64,000 nt of DNA from Bacteroides ilei (GTDB lineage Bacteria > Bacteroidota > Bacteroidia > Bacteroidales > Bacteroidaceae): positions 3,552,099 through 3,616,098 of the forward strand of contig NZ_LT635801.1 of assembly GCF_900128495.1 (NCBI RefSeq), read 5' to 3'. Shown here piece after piece: positions 9,185 through 17,921 of this stretch. A model generated the notes under the pieces. That model was not told the origin of the DNA, ran no database searches, and was given only the letters and a program-made list of their open reading frames with translations. Positions within the stretch are counted from its first letter, which is position 1. Each line of letters starts with the position of its first letter. Both the position numbers and the translations under genes were made by a program.

Positions 9185-9902
9185 GTTGACAGATTTGAAA
9201 GGTATCATTTTTGATTATGGTGGTACCATTGATACGAACAGCCGTCATTGGGCGGAAGTTTTATGGGAGAAATATCAGCTTTCCGGTGTTCCTGTAACGA
9301 AGGAGGAATTCCGTGAAGCATATGTATATGGTGAACGTACGTTGGCAAAAGTTCCGTTGGTGAAACCTGAGCATAATTTTTTGGATGTACTCCGTATCAA
9401 GACCGGATTGCAGATAAACTATCTGGTGGAAAACTGTAAATTGGACGGCAGTGTTGCTGTAGGTAAGAGTTATGCTTTGAATATAGCTTCCGCTTGTTAC
9501 CAGTATGTCATTGACGTTATGAAACGTACCCGTCCGGTAGTCAGAGAACTTTCAGGACGCTATAAGCTGGTATTGGTCTCCAATTTTTATGGGAATATAC
9601 AGACTATATTGAAAGATTTTCAATTGTATGACTGTTTTTCAAGTATAGTGGAGTCATCCGTGGTTGGTGTACGTAAACCCGATCCTGCTATTTACCGTTT
9701 GGGCGTTGAGGCAATGGGATACGCTGCCGAAAATGTTCTGGTGGTGGGTGATTCTTTTTCGAAGGATATTGTACCGGCAAAGTCGGTAGGGTGTAAGGCA
9801 GCCTGGTTGAAGGGAGAAGGATGGGGAAATGAAGAGATTGATGAATCTCTTCCGGATCTGATCATTACTGATCTTCCCGAGTTGTTGGAGTACATACCCT
9901 GA
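9177..9902 (+). CDS. HAD-family hydrolase, candidate phosphatidylinositol-phosphate phosphatase
   Basis: A 241-residue haloacid-dehalogenase-fold protein. Motif I is IFDYGGTIDT: the nucleophile D13 is present, but the residue two further on, normally the general acid Asp, is Gly. Motif II is VLVSNFYGN (Ser), motif III is VRKPDP (Lys), and motif IV is VVGDSFSKDI. All four motifs sit at the expected spacing for a cap-type HAD. In the module it could remove the phosphate from a newly made phosphatidylinositol-phosphate, which is the job assigned (as I recall) to a HAD enzyme in the B. thetaiotaomicron inositol-lipid cluster. The Gly replacement makes its catalytic competence worth testing. Its start overlaps the flippase-like gene by eight bases. 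Confidence 0.8.
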   Translation: MNKLTDLKGIIFDYGGTIDTNSRHWAEVLWEKYQLSGVPVTKEEFREAYVYGERTLAKVPLVKPEHNFLDVLRIKTGLQINYLVENCKLDGSVAVGKSYALNIASACYQYVIDVMKRTRPVVRELSGRYKLVLVSNFYGNIQTILKDFQLYDCFSSIVESSVVGVRKPDPAIYRLGVEAMGYAAENVLVVGDSFSKDIVPAKSVGCKAAWLKGEGWGNEEIDESLPDLIITDLPELLEYIP

Positions 9903-9932
9903 ATTATATTAAAGGATTTAATTTGATAGAAG

Positions 9933-11144
9933 ATGAAAAATCAGCAGACAGCACTTGTCGCAAAACAATATATTATTCCGTTCATCCTTTTGACATCCCT
10001 TTTTTTTCTATGGGGGTTCGCACATGCAATATTGGATGTATTGAACAAACATTTTCAGGAACTGTTGTCCATTACGAGGGCCCATTCGGCCATGATTCAG
10101 GCAACCATGTATCTGGGATATTTCATAATGGCGGTTCCGGCAGGTCTGTTTATTGCCCGATTCGGATATAGGAAAGGTGTTGTATTGGGACTTCTGTTAT
10201 ATGGAATAGGGTCATTGTTGTTTATTCCAGGACAATATTGGATGTCGTTCAACTTTTTTCTGTTTTCCTTATTCGTTATCGGCTGTGGACTGACGTTTCT
10301 GGAGACTGCGGCTAATCCTTATGTGACTGAACTTGGTCCGAAGGAAACGGCTGCCAGTCGCTTGAATTTTGCCCAGTCATTCAATGGTTTAGGGTGCATA
10401 TGTGCTCCTATAATAGCTGGTGTGATTCTGTTTTCGGACAACGGAGAAATAGGTGGTGGAAATGTAGCTCTTCCATATGCCGGTATGGGAGTCGTAGTCC
10501 TTTTGGTCGCATTGGTCTTTTCACGTGTGCAGTTGCCCGAAATCAGGCATGAGGTTGAGGTAGATACCACCGGCCGTAAAGTAGGATTGTGGTCACATCG
10601 TCTGTTTGTATTTGGTCTGGTGGCTTTGTTTGCCTATGAAGTGAGCGAGATATCCATCAACAGCTTTTTTATCAACTATGTGGTAGACCAACAATGGATG
10701 AGTGCCCGTGACGCTTCTCTGGTCCTTTCGTTCGGCGGCTTGAGTCTGTTCATGATCGGACGGTTTCTGGGCAGTTGGATCATGCGTAGGGTCTATGCGG
10801 AAAGAATGTTGCTTTATTGTGCTACCGGTACAGTGATAACTACTGTTGTGGTGATGTTCAATTTGGGATGGATTTCCATGGTTGCATTGATATTGGGATA
10901 TGCTTTTGAGGCGATCATGTTTCCTACAATCTTTGCCTTGGCGTTGAAAGGATTGGGCGAACATACCAAACGGGCTTCATCTTTTCTTATGATGTCACCG
11001 GTTGGAGGTGTCGTTGGTCCGTTATTGATGGGATATGTAGCCGATATGACGACGATTGCCTTTGCTTTTGTTGTTCCTTTGGTCGGATACATGGTAGTGT
11101 GGGTATATGCCCGAAAAGTATTGTCTGTCCTTCATCGCTCCTGA
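9933..11144 (+). CDS. MFS sugar transporter of the FucP / glucose-galactose family
   Basis: A 403-residue major-facilitator protein with twelve likely membrane segments. The N-terminal pattern FFLWGFAHAILDVLNKHFQ and the segment LETAANPYVT followed by a Gln/Asn-rich helix are typical of the FucP/GluP proton-sugar symporters. It starts 30 bases after the HAD gene and is convergent with the PfkB kinase. It may import a sugar or polyol; an inositol substrate is possible from the neighbourhood but is not shown by the sequence. Confidence 0.85.
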   Translation: MKNQQTALVAKQYIIPFILLTSLFFLWGFAHAILDVLNKHFQELLSITRAHSAMIQATMYLGYFIMAVPAGLFIARFGYRKGVVLGLLLYGIGSLLFIPGQYWMSFNFFLFSLFVIGCGLTFLETAANPYVTELGPKETAASRLNFAQSFNGLGCICAPIIAGVILFSDNGEIGGGNVALPYAGMGVVVLLVALVFSRVQLPEIRHEVEVDTTGRKVGLWSHRLFVFGLVALFAYEVSEISINSFFINYVVDQQWMSARDASLVLSFGGLSLFMIGRFLGSWIMRRVYAERMLLYCATGTVITTVVVMFNLGWISMVALILGYAFEAIMFPTIFALALKGLGEHTKRASSFLMMSPVGGVVGPLLMGYVADMTTIAFAFVVPLVGYMVVWVYARKVLSVLHRS

Positions 11145-11156
11145 AGGGGAGGAGCG
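11136..11156. terminator. Hairpin between convergent MFS and pfkB genes
   Basis: A perfect 7-bp inverted repeat (CGCTCCT / AGGAGCG) with a 7-base loop covers the 3' ends of the two convergent genes. The T tract is weak, so its strength as a terminator is uncertain. Confidence 0.4.
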
Positions 11157-12053
11157 TTAAAGGGCAATAGCTTGTAGTTTGCTTTCTCTGACAATTTTCA
11201 AGGCTTCTTCTTCCGTACCGCAGAATGGACCGGATTTGGCCAGTTTGATGGTAGACATGGCGGCGGCGAAGCAACCTGCTTCAGCATACGATGCATTCTG
11301 GTTGCGCATATAGAGATATCCCAGCATGTAGGTGTCTCCACATCCGGTCGCATCAACTATTTCTGTAGGCGGATAGGCTGGAATCTTATAGAATTTCCCT
11401 TCGGCCAGAATCAATGATCCTTCGCTGCCCAATGTAAGCAGAACTTCTTTTACTCCCCATTGGGCCAATAGGGTAGAAGCTTCTTCATAGTCTTTTGAAC
11501 CTGTAAGGACTTCTGCTTCATGCTCGTTGACTTTCAGAATATCAATGTGTTTCAGTGCTTCTTTCTTGTCTTTCCAGTCGACCGGATAGACTTGTTCTCC
11601 TCTTACTTCGCGCAGATATCCTTGTGCATCGACCGAAAGGGTTCCTTTTTGGGAGAGGTATTTGATGACATCCAGTGAAAAATCATCCGATAGCAGACTT
11701 CCCAGGTGGTAAAAGCGTGCGTTTTCGTCTTTCAGGTCATTTACCGTAAAAGGGTCGGCCTTTGCCAATACCCGCTGTTTGCGGTTATTCTGGTTTTCCC
11801 CATAGATGTTTTCAAAATAGACCGTATGCCGACTGGGCAGAACTTTTACTTCAATTCCTTTTTCTCGAAGCTCTTCTACCGCTTTGATTTCGCTGGGAGC
11901 TAAGGCTGTTACCAGTTTATAGTTTTTCTTATTGTTCAAATGATTGATCCCATGTGAAAAATAATACGATGTACCTCCCGGCATGTATGTGGTTTGTTTG
12001 GGAGTGACAATTTTGTCTAATGTTATGTGTCCGATACAACAGATGTCATTCAT
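11157..12053 (-). CDS. PfkB-family carbohydrate kinase
   Basis: A 298-residue ribokinase-fold kinase. The N-terminal PGGTSYYFSHGI corresponds to the substrate-binding GG motif. The C-terminal DATGCGDTYMLGYL holds the anion hole and catalytic Asp of the GAGD motif, with a Cys in place of the usual Ala. The start at 12053 (MNDICCIGHITLDKI) is preferred over an upstream Met, because family homology begins there and a -7 element lies only 37 bases upstream. The gene is divergent from inositol-phosphate synthase and convergent with the MFS transporter. PfkB enzymes include inositol kinases, so an inositol substrate is plausible but unproven. Confidence 0.85.
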   Translation of the reverse strand: MNDICCIGHITLDKIVTPKQTTYMPGGTSYYFSHGINHLNNKKNYKLVTALAPSEIKAVEELREKGIEVKVLPSRHTVYFENIYGENQNNRKQRVLAKADPFTVNDLKDENARFYHLGSLLSDDFSLDVIKYLSQKGTLSVDAQGYLREVRGEQVYPVDWKDKKEALKHIDILKVNEHEAEVLTGSKDYEEASTLLAQWGVKEVLLTLGSEGSLILAEGKFYKIPAYPPTEIVDATGCGDTYMLGYLYMRNQNASYAEAGCFAAAMSTIKLAKSGPFCGTEEEALKIVRESKLQAIAL

Positions 12054-12089
12054 TTTAACTGCAATTTTCTTTTTTACCCAAAATGACTG

Positions 12090-12097
12090 CAAATATA
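12090..12097 (-). promoter_or_regulatory. -7 element of the pfkB promoter
   Basis: On the minus strand the bases read TATATTTG, an exact match to TAnnTTTG, 37 bases upstream of the chosen ATG. The divergent gap 12054-12367 (314 bases) holds this promoter and the one for inositol-phosphate synthase, and nothing else I can identify. Confidence 0.55.
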
Positions 12098-12305
12098 GTG
12101 CTTTTACCTTGATTTGTGGTAAGATTTCAGGTTTTTATCTCAGTTTTTATTTATGCTTGTTACCGTTTTGGAATACTTTTTGTTAGAGTGGAGAAGCGTA
12201 TTTCTCTTTTTCTTGTCTGTTTTATCTGAAAAAATATCCAATTCTTCTGATTCTTGCAGATTTTTTTAGGGGAAAAGTAAATAAATTCAAAACAAAGTCT
12301 TACAT

Positions 12306-12333
12306 TTGACAACATTAAAATTATATAACTTTG
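12306..12333 (+). promoter_or_regulatory. Promoter of inositol-phosphate synthase
   Basis: A TTG at 12306-12308 and TAACTTTG at 12326-12333 are separated by 17 bases, a good Bacteroidetes -33/-7 pair. The predicted start is about 30 bases before the ATG at 12368. Confidence 0.6.
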
Positions 12334-12367
12334 TGATTTAGGATAAAGAGAAAAACACATTTGAAAA

Positions 12368-13675
12368 ATGGAAAAAATGAATGTAAAGCCAGCTACAGGT
12401 AAACTTGGTGTGCTGTGTGTAGGTTTAGGTGCAGTAGCGACCACTTTTATGACAGGCGTGTTGATGGTTCGTAAGGGACTGGCAAAACCTGTCGGTTCAA
12501 TGACTCAATATGATAAGATCCGTGTCGGAAGAGGAGCCAATAAAAAATATCTTCACTATAATGAAATCGTTCCAATTGCAGATTTGAAGGATATCGTTTT
12601 CGGTGCATGGGATGTATATCCGGCCAACGCTTACGAGTCTGCCATCAATTGTGAAGTGTTGAAGGAAAAAGACATCAATCCGGTTAAGGATGAACTGGAA
12701 AAGATTGTTCCTATGAAGGCAGCTTTTGACCATAATTATGCCAAACGTCTGGACGGTAACAATGTGAAGGATTGTGCTACCCGTTGGGACATGGTTCAGG
12801 AGCTGCGTAAGGACATACATGATTTCAAGGAAAAGAATGGATGTAGCCGTATTGTCGTGCTTTGGGCTGCATCTACAGAAATCTATGTTCCTGTGTGTGA
12901 GGATGTCCATGGAACTTTGGCTGCTTTGGAAGAAGCCATGAAGAAGGACGACCGCGAGCATATAGCCCCATCCATGTGTTATGCATATGCGGCGTTGATG
13001 GAAGGTGCTCCGTTTATCATGGGGGCTCCTAATACAACAGTCGACATCCCGGCTATGTGGGAGCTTGCCGAGAAGACCAAGATGCCTATTGCGGGTAAAG
13101 ATTTCAAGACGGGACAGACATTGGTCAAATCAGGTTTCGCTCCGATTATCGGTACCCGTTGCCTCGGATTGTCGGGATGGTTCTCAACCAATATTCTTGG
13201 AAACCGTGACGGATTGGTTTTGGATGAACCGGCCAATTTCCATACGAAAGAAGTAAGTAAGCTTTCTACATTGGAATCCATTCTGGTTCCGGAAAACCAG
13301 CCTGATCTGTATACCAATTATTACCATAAAGTACGTATCAACTATTATCCTCCACGTAATGACAATAAGGAAGGATGGGATAATATCGATATTTTCGGAT
13401 GGATGGGATATCCGATGCAGATTAAGATTAATTTCCTGTGCCGTGATTCGATTCTGGCAGCTCCGTTGTGTCTGGACCTGGTTCTGTTGAGCGATCTGGC
13501 AGCCCGTGCGGGTCGTTATGGTATCCAGCGTTTCCTGAGCTTCTTCTTGAAGAGTCCGATGCATAACTATGAAGAAGGTGAGATTCCTGTAAATCATCTG
13601 TTCCAGCAGTATGTTATGTTGAAGAATGCCCTGCGTGAAATGGGCGGATACGAAGCTGATGAGGAAATAGACTAA
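12368..13675 (+). CDS. ino1: myo-Inositol-1-phosphate synthase (inositol-3-phosphate synthase)
   Basis: Converts glucose 6-phosphate to inositol 3-phosphate with bound NAD+, the committed step of inositol synthesis. The N-terminal Rossmann segment is LGVLCVGLGAVATTF. Further family segments are FGAWDVYPANAYE, CEDVHGTLAALEEA, MGAPNTTVDIPA, GKDFKTGQTL (the catalytic Lys region) and LGNRDGLVLDEP. Length 435 aa fits the bacterial group. It has its own promoter, opposite to pfkB. The presence of MIPS next to CDP-alcohol phosphotransferase, flippase-like and HAD genes is what marks 5.6-13.7 kb as an inositol-lipid locus; this resembles the cluster studied in B. thetaiotaomicron, recalled without checking. 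Confidence 0.93.
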   Translation: MEKMNVKPATGKLGVLCVGLGAVATTFMTGVLMVRKGLAKPVGSMTQYDKIRVGRGANKKYLHYNEIVPIADLKDIVFGAWDVYPANAYESAINCEVLKEKDINPVKDELEKIVPMKAAFDHNYAKRLDGNNVKDCATRWDMVQELRKDIHDFKEKNGCSRIVVLWAASTEIYVPVCEDVHGTLAALEEAMKKDDREHIAPSMCYAYAALMEGAPFIMGAPNTTVDIPAMWELAEKTKMPIAGKDFKTGQTLVKSGFAPIIGTRCLGLSGWFSTNILGNRDGLVLDEPANFHTKEVSKLSTLESILVPENQPDLYTNYYHKVRINYYPPRNDNKEGWDNIDIFGWMGYPMQIKINFLCRDSILAAPLCLDLVLLSDLAARAGRYGIQRFLSFFLKSPMHNYEEGEIPVNHLFQQYVMLKNALREMGGYEADEEID

Positions 13676-13717
13676 TGCATGTAAATATTTTTGTTTTCTG
13701 TTTTTACTATATATTTG

Positions 13718-13747
13718 CAGAGGCCGGTCCGTGAGGATTGGCCTCTG
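13718..13747 (+). terminator. Hairpin downstream of inositol-phosphate synthase
   Basis: An 8-bp perfect inverted repeat (CAGAGGCC / GGCCTCTG) with a 14-base loop lies 43 bases after the stop codon. It lacks a strong T run, so it may act as a transcript 3'-end stabiliser as well as a terminator. Confidence 0.5.
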
Positions 13748-13921
13748 ATGTTTGGAGGAATGTGGGTATTAACGTTTTTAAAATAGATTATTAAAATGGT
13801 TAATACTACATAAAAGTCGGTCTATTTATCATTTTTTCCATGTGCCTATTTGCCAAATAGAATTAAGAGCAGTAATTTCGCCTGAATTCTGTAGAAATTT
13901 AAGTGTAGCTAGATTGTTATT

Positions 13922-16561
13922 ATGATAAAACAATTACTGTCGGTAATTATATTGTGGCTTTGTGCATTGAATGTCTTCGGGCAGATACATGGAGTTGTAA
14001 CAGATTCCGATACAGGAGATCCGATTCCTTATCTTAATATATATTATGAGGGGAAAGGGGTTGGTACAATAACCGATATTGATGGTAAATACTCTATTGA
14101 TTATCATGAAGGTTGGAATAAATTGACCTTTTCAATGGTAGGTTATGCCACACAGGTTATTTCTGTATCTGCCAGAACTGGAGAGTTGAATTTGAAGATG
14201 AAGTCGGATCTCGTATTGGATGAGGTTATTGTGAAGCCTAAAAAAGAAAAGTATTCCAGAAAAAATAATCCTGCCGTAGAATTGATGAAAAAGGTTATTA
14301 ATGCCAAGAAGGCAAGTAACCTGGAAGAAAAGGATTATTACAGTTATAACAAGTATCAGAAAATCACTTTCTCTTTGAATAACATTACACAGGATTCTTT
14401 GAAGGAGTCGAATCTGTTCAAGAAATATCCTTTCTTCAGAGATCAGGTGGAAGTCTGTGATGTGACAGGCAAGAATATATTGCCGATTTCTGTTGATGAA
14501 ACAGTTTCCCAGAAAGTTTACCGCAAGGAACCGCATAGTGAGAAGACTATTATCAAGGGTTTGAATTCGTCTGGTGTAAATGAACTTTTTAATACGGGAG
14601 ATATGCTGACTACAGTCTTGAAAGATGTTTTTCAGGATATCAATATCTATCAGGATCGTTTCCGCTTTTTGCAGTATCCGTTTGACAGTCCGGTCTCGAA
14701 TGCCGGTATCGGATTTTACCGCTACTATATCATGGATACGTTGGATATCGATAAGGAACGTTGTTTCCATCTGACTTTTGTGCCGAATAATTCACAGGAT
14801 TTTGGGTTCACGGGACATCTCTATATCTTGGCCGATTCGACGTTCCGCGTCAAGCAGTGCATCATGAACCTTCCTAAGAAGACTGATATCAATTTTGTAG
14901 ACCATATGGTGATAACTCAAAAGTTTGAGGAACTGTCTACCGGTGAATGGGTGTTGGCGGAAGACGACATGTTGTGTGAACTTTCTTACCTGAAAAAACT
15001 TCTTGGCTCATTCCAGGTAAGGCGGACAACCCGTTATTCCGATTTCGGTTTTGAAGAAATTCCGGATCGTATCTTTAAACGGAAAGGAGAGGAAATAAAG
15101 GATGTGAATGCCATGATGCAGGGGGATGATTTCTGGAATGAGTATCGTCCTACGCAATTGACCCGGTCGGAAAGTAAGATGGACCAGTTCGTAGATAATC
15201 TGGGCAAGATAAAAGGCTTCAAGTATATCATATTTGTGGCAAAGGCGTTTATCGAGAATTTTGTGGAGACAGGCTCAAAGGATCATCCAAGTAAGGTGGA
15301 TATAGGACCGATCAACACTATCATTTCCGAGAATTATATTGACGGATTACGTTTGCGTGCTTCGGCACAGACTACGGCCAATTTGAATCCTCATTTGTTT
15401 TTAAGGGGATATTATGCATATGGTTTCAAGGATGAAAAGTCGAAATATAAGGGGGAAATTGAATATTCTTTCAATAAGAAGGAATATCTTCCGCGTGAGT
15501 ATCCTATCAATTCATTGACTTTCTCTTATTCGTATGACAACATGTTACCGACGGATAAGTTTATGGCTACCGATAAGGATAACGTGTTTACTTCGTTTAA
15601 GGTCTGCACGGTAGACCAGTATAACTATGAACGTACGGCCAGTATCAAGTATGAACGGGAACAGTTGTCTGGATTGAGGACAACGGTCATTCTCAAACAT
15701 TCCAATTATGAGCCATGCGGCAAGCTGTTTTACCGTACGATGGCTGGAGAAAGTTTGCTGAACGAGGCAATACAGAATGGAGAACTGACTGGTAATGATT
15801 GGGTGAAGTCACCTTATAATGTACATGACTTTACGGTAGCCGAAGCTACTTTTGCATTGCGTTATGCGCCAGGAGAAACTTTTGTGAATACAAAACAACG
15901 CCGTTTGCCGGTTAATCTGGATGCTCCGGTCTTCACTTTGTCGCATACGGTTGGCCTCAAAGGGGTTTTAGGTTCGGATTATACCTATAATATGACCGAA
16001 GCCGGTCTCTATAAACGGTGGTGGCTGAGCTCGTGGGGAAATATCGATACGCACCTCAAGGGAGGAATCCAATGGAATAAGGTTCCGTTCCCGCTGTTGA
16101 TTATGCCGGCTGCTAACTTGTCGTATATCATTCAGGATGAAACGTTTAACCTGATCAATAATATGGAGTTCCTGAATGACCGTTACGCATCGTTGGATGT
16201 GTCATGGAATATGCAGGGCAAGCTGTTTAACAGGATTCCTTTATTGAACAAACTGAAATGGCGTGAGTTTATCGGAGTGAAATGTCTGTGGGGTAAGCTT
16301 ACCGACAAGAATAATCCATTTCTGGCTGAAAATGCAAGTGATCCCGACCTGATGCTGTTCCCCGGCCATTATGATGAGAATGGAGTGTACAGAACGTCCA
16401 GTTATGTTATGGACCCTAAAAAGCCTTATGTTGAAATCAGTGTCGGAATTCATAATATATTCAAGCTGCTGCATGTAGAGTATGTACGCCGTCTGAATTA
16501 CAACAATCTGCCTACGGCCAATAAATGGGGCATCCGGTTCATGATTCGTACGGTATTCTAA
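13922..16561 (+). CDS. DUF5686 outer-membrane protein with carboxypeptidase-regulatory-like domain
   Basis: An 879-residue exported protein. A signal peptide (about residues 1-20, ending NVFGQ) is followed by a CarboxypepD_reg-like beta-sandwich: IHGVVTDSDTGDPIPYLNI, then GTITDIDGKY, as in TonB-dependent-receptor N-termini. The rest fits the DUF5686 family, with many aromatic-rich alternating strands in the C-terminal half and a final Phe, as expected of an outer-membrane barrel. The function is unknown to me. It stands alone between the MIPS gene and the sigma-54 regulator, with a weak -7-like TAATTTCG upstream. Confidence 0.85.
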   Translation: MIKQLLSVIILWLCALNVFGQIHGVVTDSDTGDPIPYLNIYYEGKGVGTITDIDGKYSIDYHEGWNKLTFSMVGYATQVISVSARTGELNLKMKSDLVLDEVIVKPKKEKYSRKNNPAVELMKKVINAKKASNLEEKDYYSYNKYQKITFSLNNITQDSLKESNLFKKYPFFRDQVEVCDVTGKNILPISVDETVSQKVYRKEPHSEKTIIKGLNSSGVNELFNTGDMLTTVLKDVFQDINIYQDRFRFLQYPFDSPVSNAGIGFYRYYIMDTLDIDKERCFHLTFVPNNSQDFGFTGHLYILADSTFRVKQCIMNLPKKTDINFVDHMVITQKFEELSTGEWVLAEDDMLCELSYLKKLLGSFQVRRTTRYSDFGFEEIPDRIFKRKGEEIKDVNAMMQGDDFWNEYRPTQLTRSESKMDQFVDNLGKIKGFKYIIFVAKAFIENFVETGSKDHPSKVDIGPINTIISENYIDGLRLRASAQTTANLNPHLFLRGYYAYGFKDEKSKYKGEIEYSFNKKEYLPREYPINSLTFSYSYDNMLPTDKFMATDKDNVFTSFKVCTVDQYNYERTASIKYEREQLSGLRTTVILKHSNYEPCGKLFYRTMAGESLLNEAIQNGELTGNDWVKSPYNVHDFTVAEATFALRYAPGETFVNTKQRRLPVNLDAPVFTLSHTVGLKGVLGSDYTYNMTEAGLYKRWWLSSWGNIDTHLKGGIQWNKVPFPLLIMPAANLSYIIQDETFNLINNMEFLNDRYASLDVSWNMQGKLFNRIPLLNKLKWREFIGVKCLWGKLTDKNNPFLAENASDPDLMLFPGHYDENGVYRTSSYVMDPKKPYVEISVGIHNIFKLLHVEYVRRLNYNNLPTANKWGIRFMIRTVF

Positions 16562-16599
16562 TTTTTTTGCCAGAATTGCTGAGAGTCTTAAACTTTTTG

Positions 16600-16607
16600 T
16601 AATTTTG
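16600..16607 (+). promoter_or_regulatory. -7 element before the sigma-54 activator operon
   Basis: TAATTTTG matches TAnnTTTG and ends 21 bases before the ATG at 16629. Confidence 0.5.
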
Positions 16608-16628
16608 TCATTATAGAATAAAAGACAT

Positions 16629-17921
16629 ATGGTTAAATCAGAGATACAAAATATTAAGTTGCGGTTTGGCATTATCGGTAATACCGAAGGTTTGAACCGT
16701 GCAATCGATATAGCTATGCAGGTTGCACCGACCGATCTGTCCGTTCTGGTGACAGGTGAGAGTGGGGTAGGTAAGGAAAGCTTTCCTCAGATTATACACC
16801 AGTTCAGCCGTCGTAAACATGGTCCGTATATTGCCGTGAACTGTGGAGCGATTCCGGAGGGCACCATTGATTCGGAATTGTTCGGCCATGAGAAAGGGGC
16901 ATTTACAGGAGCTATCAGTGACCGTAACGGATATTTTGCAGAAGCGAACGGAGGTACCATTTTTCTGGATGAGGTAGGAGAATTGCCTTTGTCTACACAG
17001 GCGCGTCTGTTGCGTGTACTGGAGTCTGGTGAATATATAAAGGTAGGTTCTTCCAAGGTGCAGAAAACCGATGTCCGTATTGTGGCGGCTACAAATGTGA
17101 ATTTCAACGATGCTATTGCCGAAGGTCGTTTCCGCGAAGATTTGTATTACCGGTTGAATACGGTTCCTATCAAGGTTCCCCCATTGCGTGAGCGTCCGGA
17201 CGATATTGTGCTGCTGTTCCGTAAGTTTGCATCCGATTTTGCCGAAAAGTACAGGATGCCTGCTATCCAGCTTACAGAAGATGCCAAGCGTGCGCTTACT
17301 GCTTATTCATGGCCGGGAAATATCCGTCAGTTGAAGAATATTACAGAGCAGATTTCTATTATTGAGACCAATCGGGACATTACGGCCGAAATATTGCAGA
17401 ACTACCTGCCCGCCCAGCAAGTGTCCGGAGGACTTCCGGCGTTATTGGGTGTAAAAGGGACGTCAGGTGGGAAAGGATTTGAAAGTGAACGTGAAATATT
17501 GTATCAGGTTTTGTTTGATATGCGCAGGGATGTAACCGAACTGAAAAAGCTTGTACATGACATCATGGCCGAGCGTGCCGGTGGGCAGAGAGGGCATGTA
17601 GATGATGCTCCTGTACAATATATCCAGGATCCTCTCAGCCTGGTTCAGGAACCGCCTGTAGTTTCTGTTCCTTCCGTTAATCCGGCAATAGCTCCTGTCA
17701 AAAAGATTTCGAAGGTGACGACTCCGGTTCCTGAAGAAATGCCTGAGGTTCAGGATACGGAAGAATACATAGAAGAGAATCTCTCTTTGGATGAAGTGGA
17801 GAAGGAGATGATCCGTAAGGCGCTGGAACGCCATCACGGTAAGCGTAAGAATGCAGCTAATGATTTGAAAATATCAGAGCGTACGCTCTATCGCAAAATA
17901 AAGGAATATGGGCTTGATTAA
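16629..17921 (+). CDS. Sigma-54-dependent transcriptional activator without a receiver domain
   Basis: A 430-residue bacterial enhancer-binding protein. The AAA+ domain starts almost at the N-terminus: Walker A GESGVGKE (43-50), the sigma-54 contact loop GAFTGA (90-95), Walker B IFLDEVGEL (about 111-119), the sensor AATN and the arginine-finger region FREDLYYRLN. A long linker of about 120 residues precedes a C-terminal Fis-type helix-turn-helix (AANDLKISERTLYRKIKEYG). There is no N-terminal response-regulator, GAF or PAS domain, so control must come from binding partners or from expression level. It overlaps the start of lptE by 14 bases, tying it to cell-envelope genes. Confidence 0.92.
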   Translation: MVKSEIQNIKLRFGIIGNTEGLNRAIDIAMQVAPTDLSVLVTGESGVGKESFPQIIHQFSRRKHGPYIAVNCGAIPEGTIDSELFGHEKGAFTGAISDRNGYFAEANGGTIFLDEVGELPLSTQARLLRVLESGEYIKVGSSKVQKTDVRIVAATNVNFNDAIAEGRFREDLYYRLNTVPIKVPPLRERPDDIVLLFRKFASDFAEKYRMPAIQLTEDAKRALTAYSWPGNIRQLKNITEQISIIETNRDITAEILQNYLPAQQVSGGLPALLGVKGTSGGKGFESEREILYQVLFDMRRDVTELKKLVHDIMAERAGGQRGHVDDAPVQYIQDPLSLVQEPPVVSVPSVNPAIAPVKKISKVTTPVPEEMPEVQDTEEYIEENLSLDEVEKEMIRKALERHHGKRKNAANDLKISERTLYRKIKEYGLD

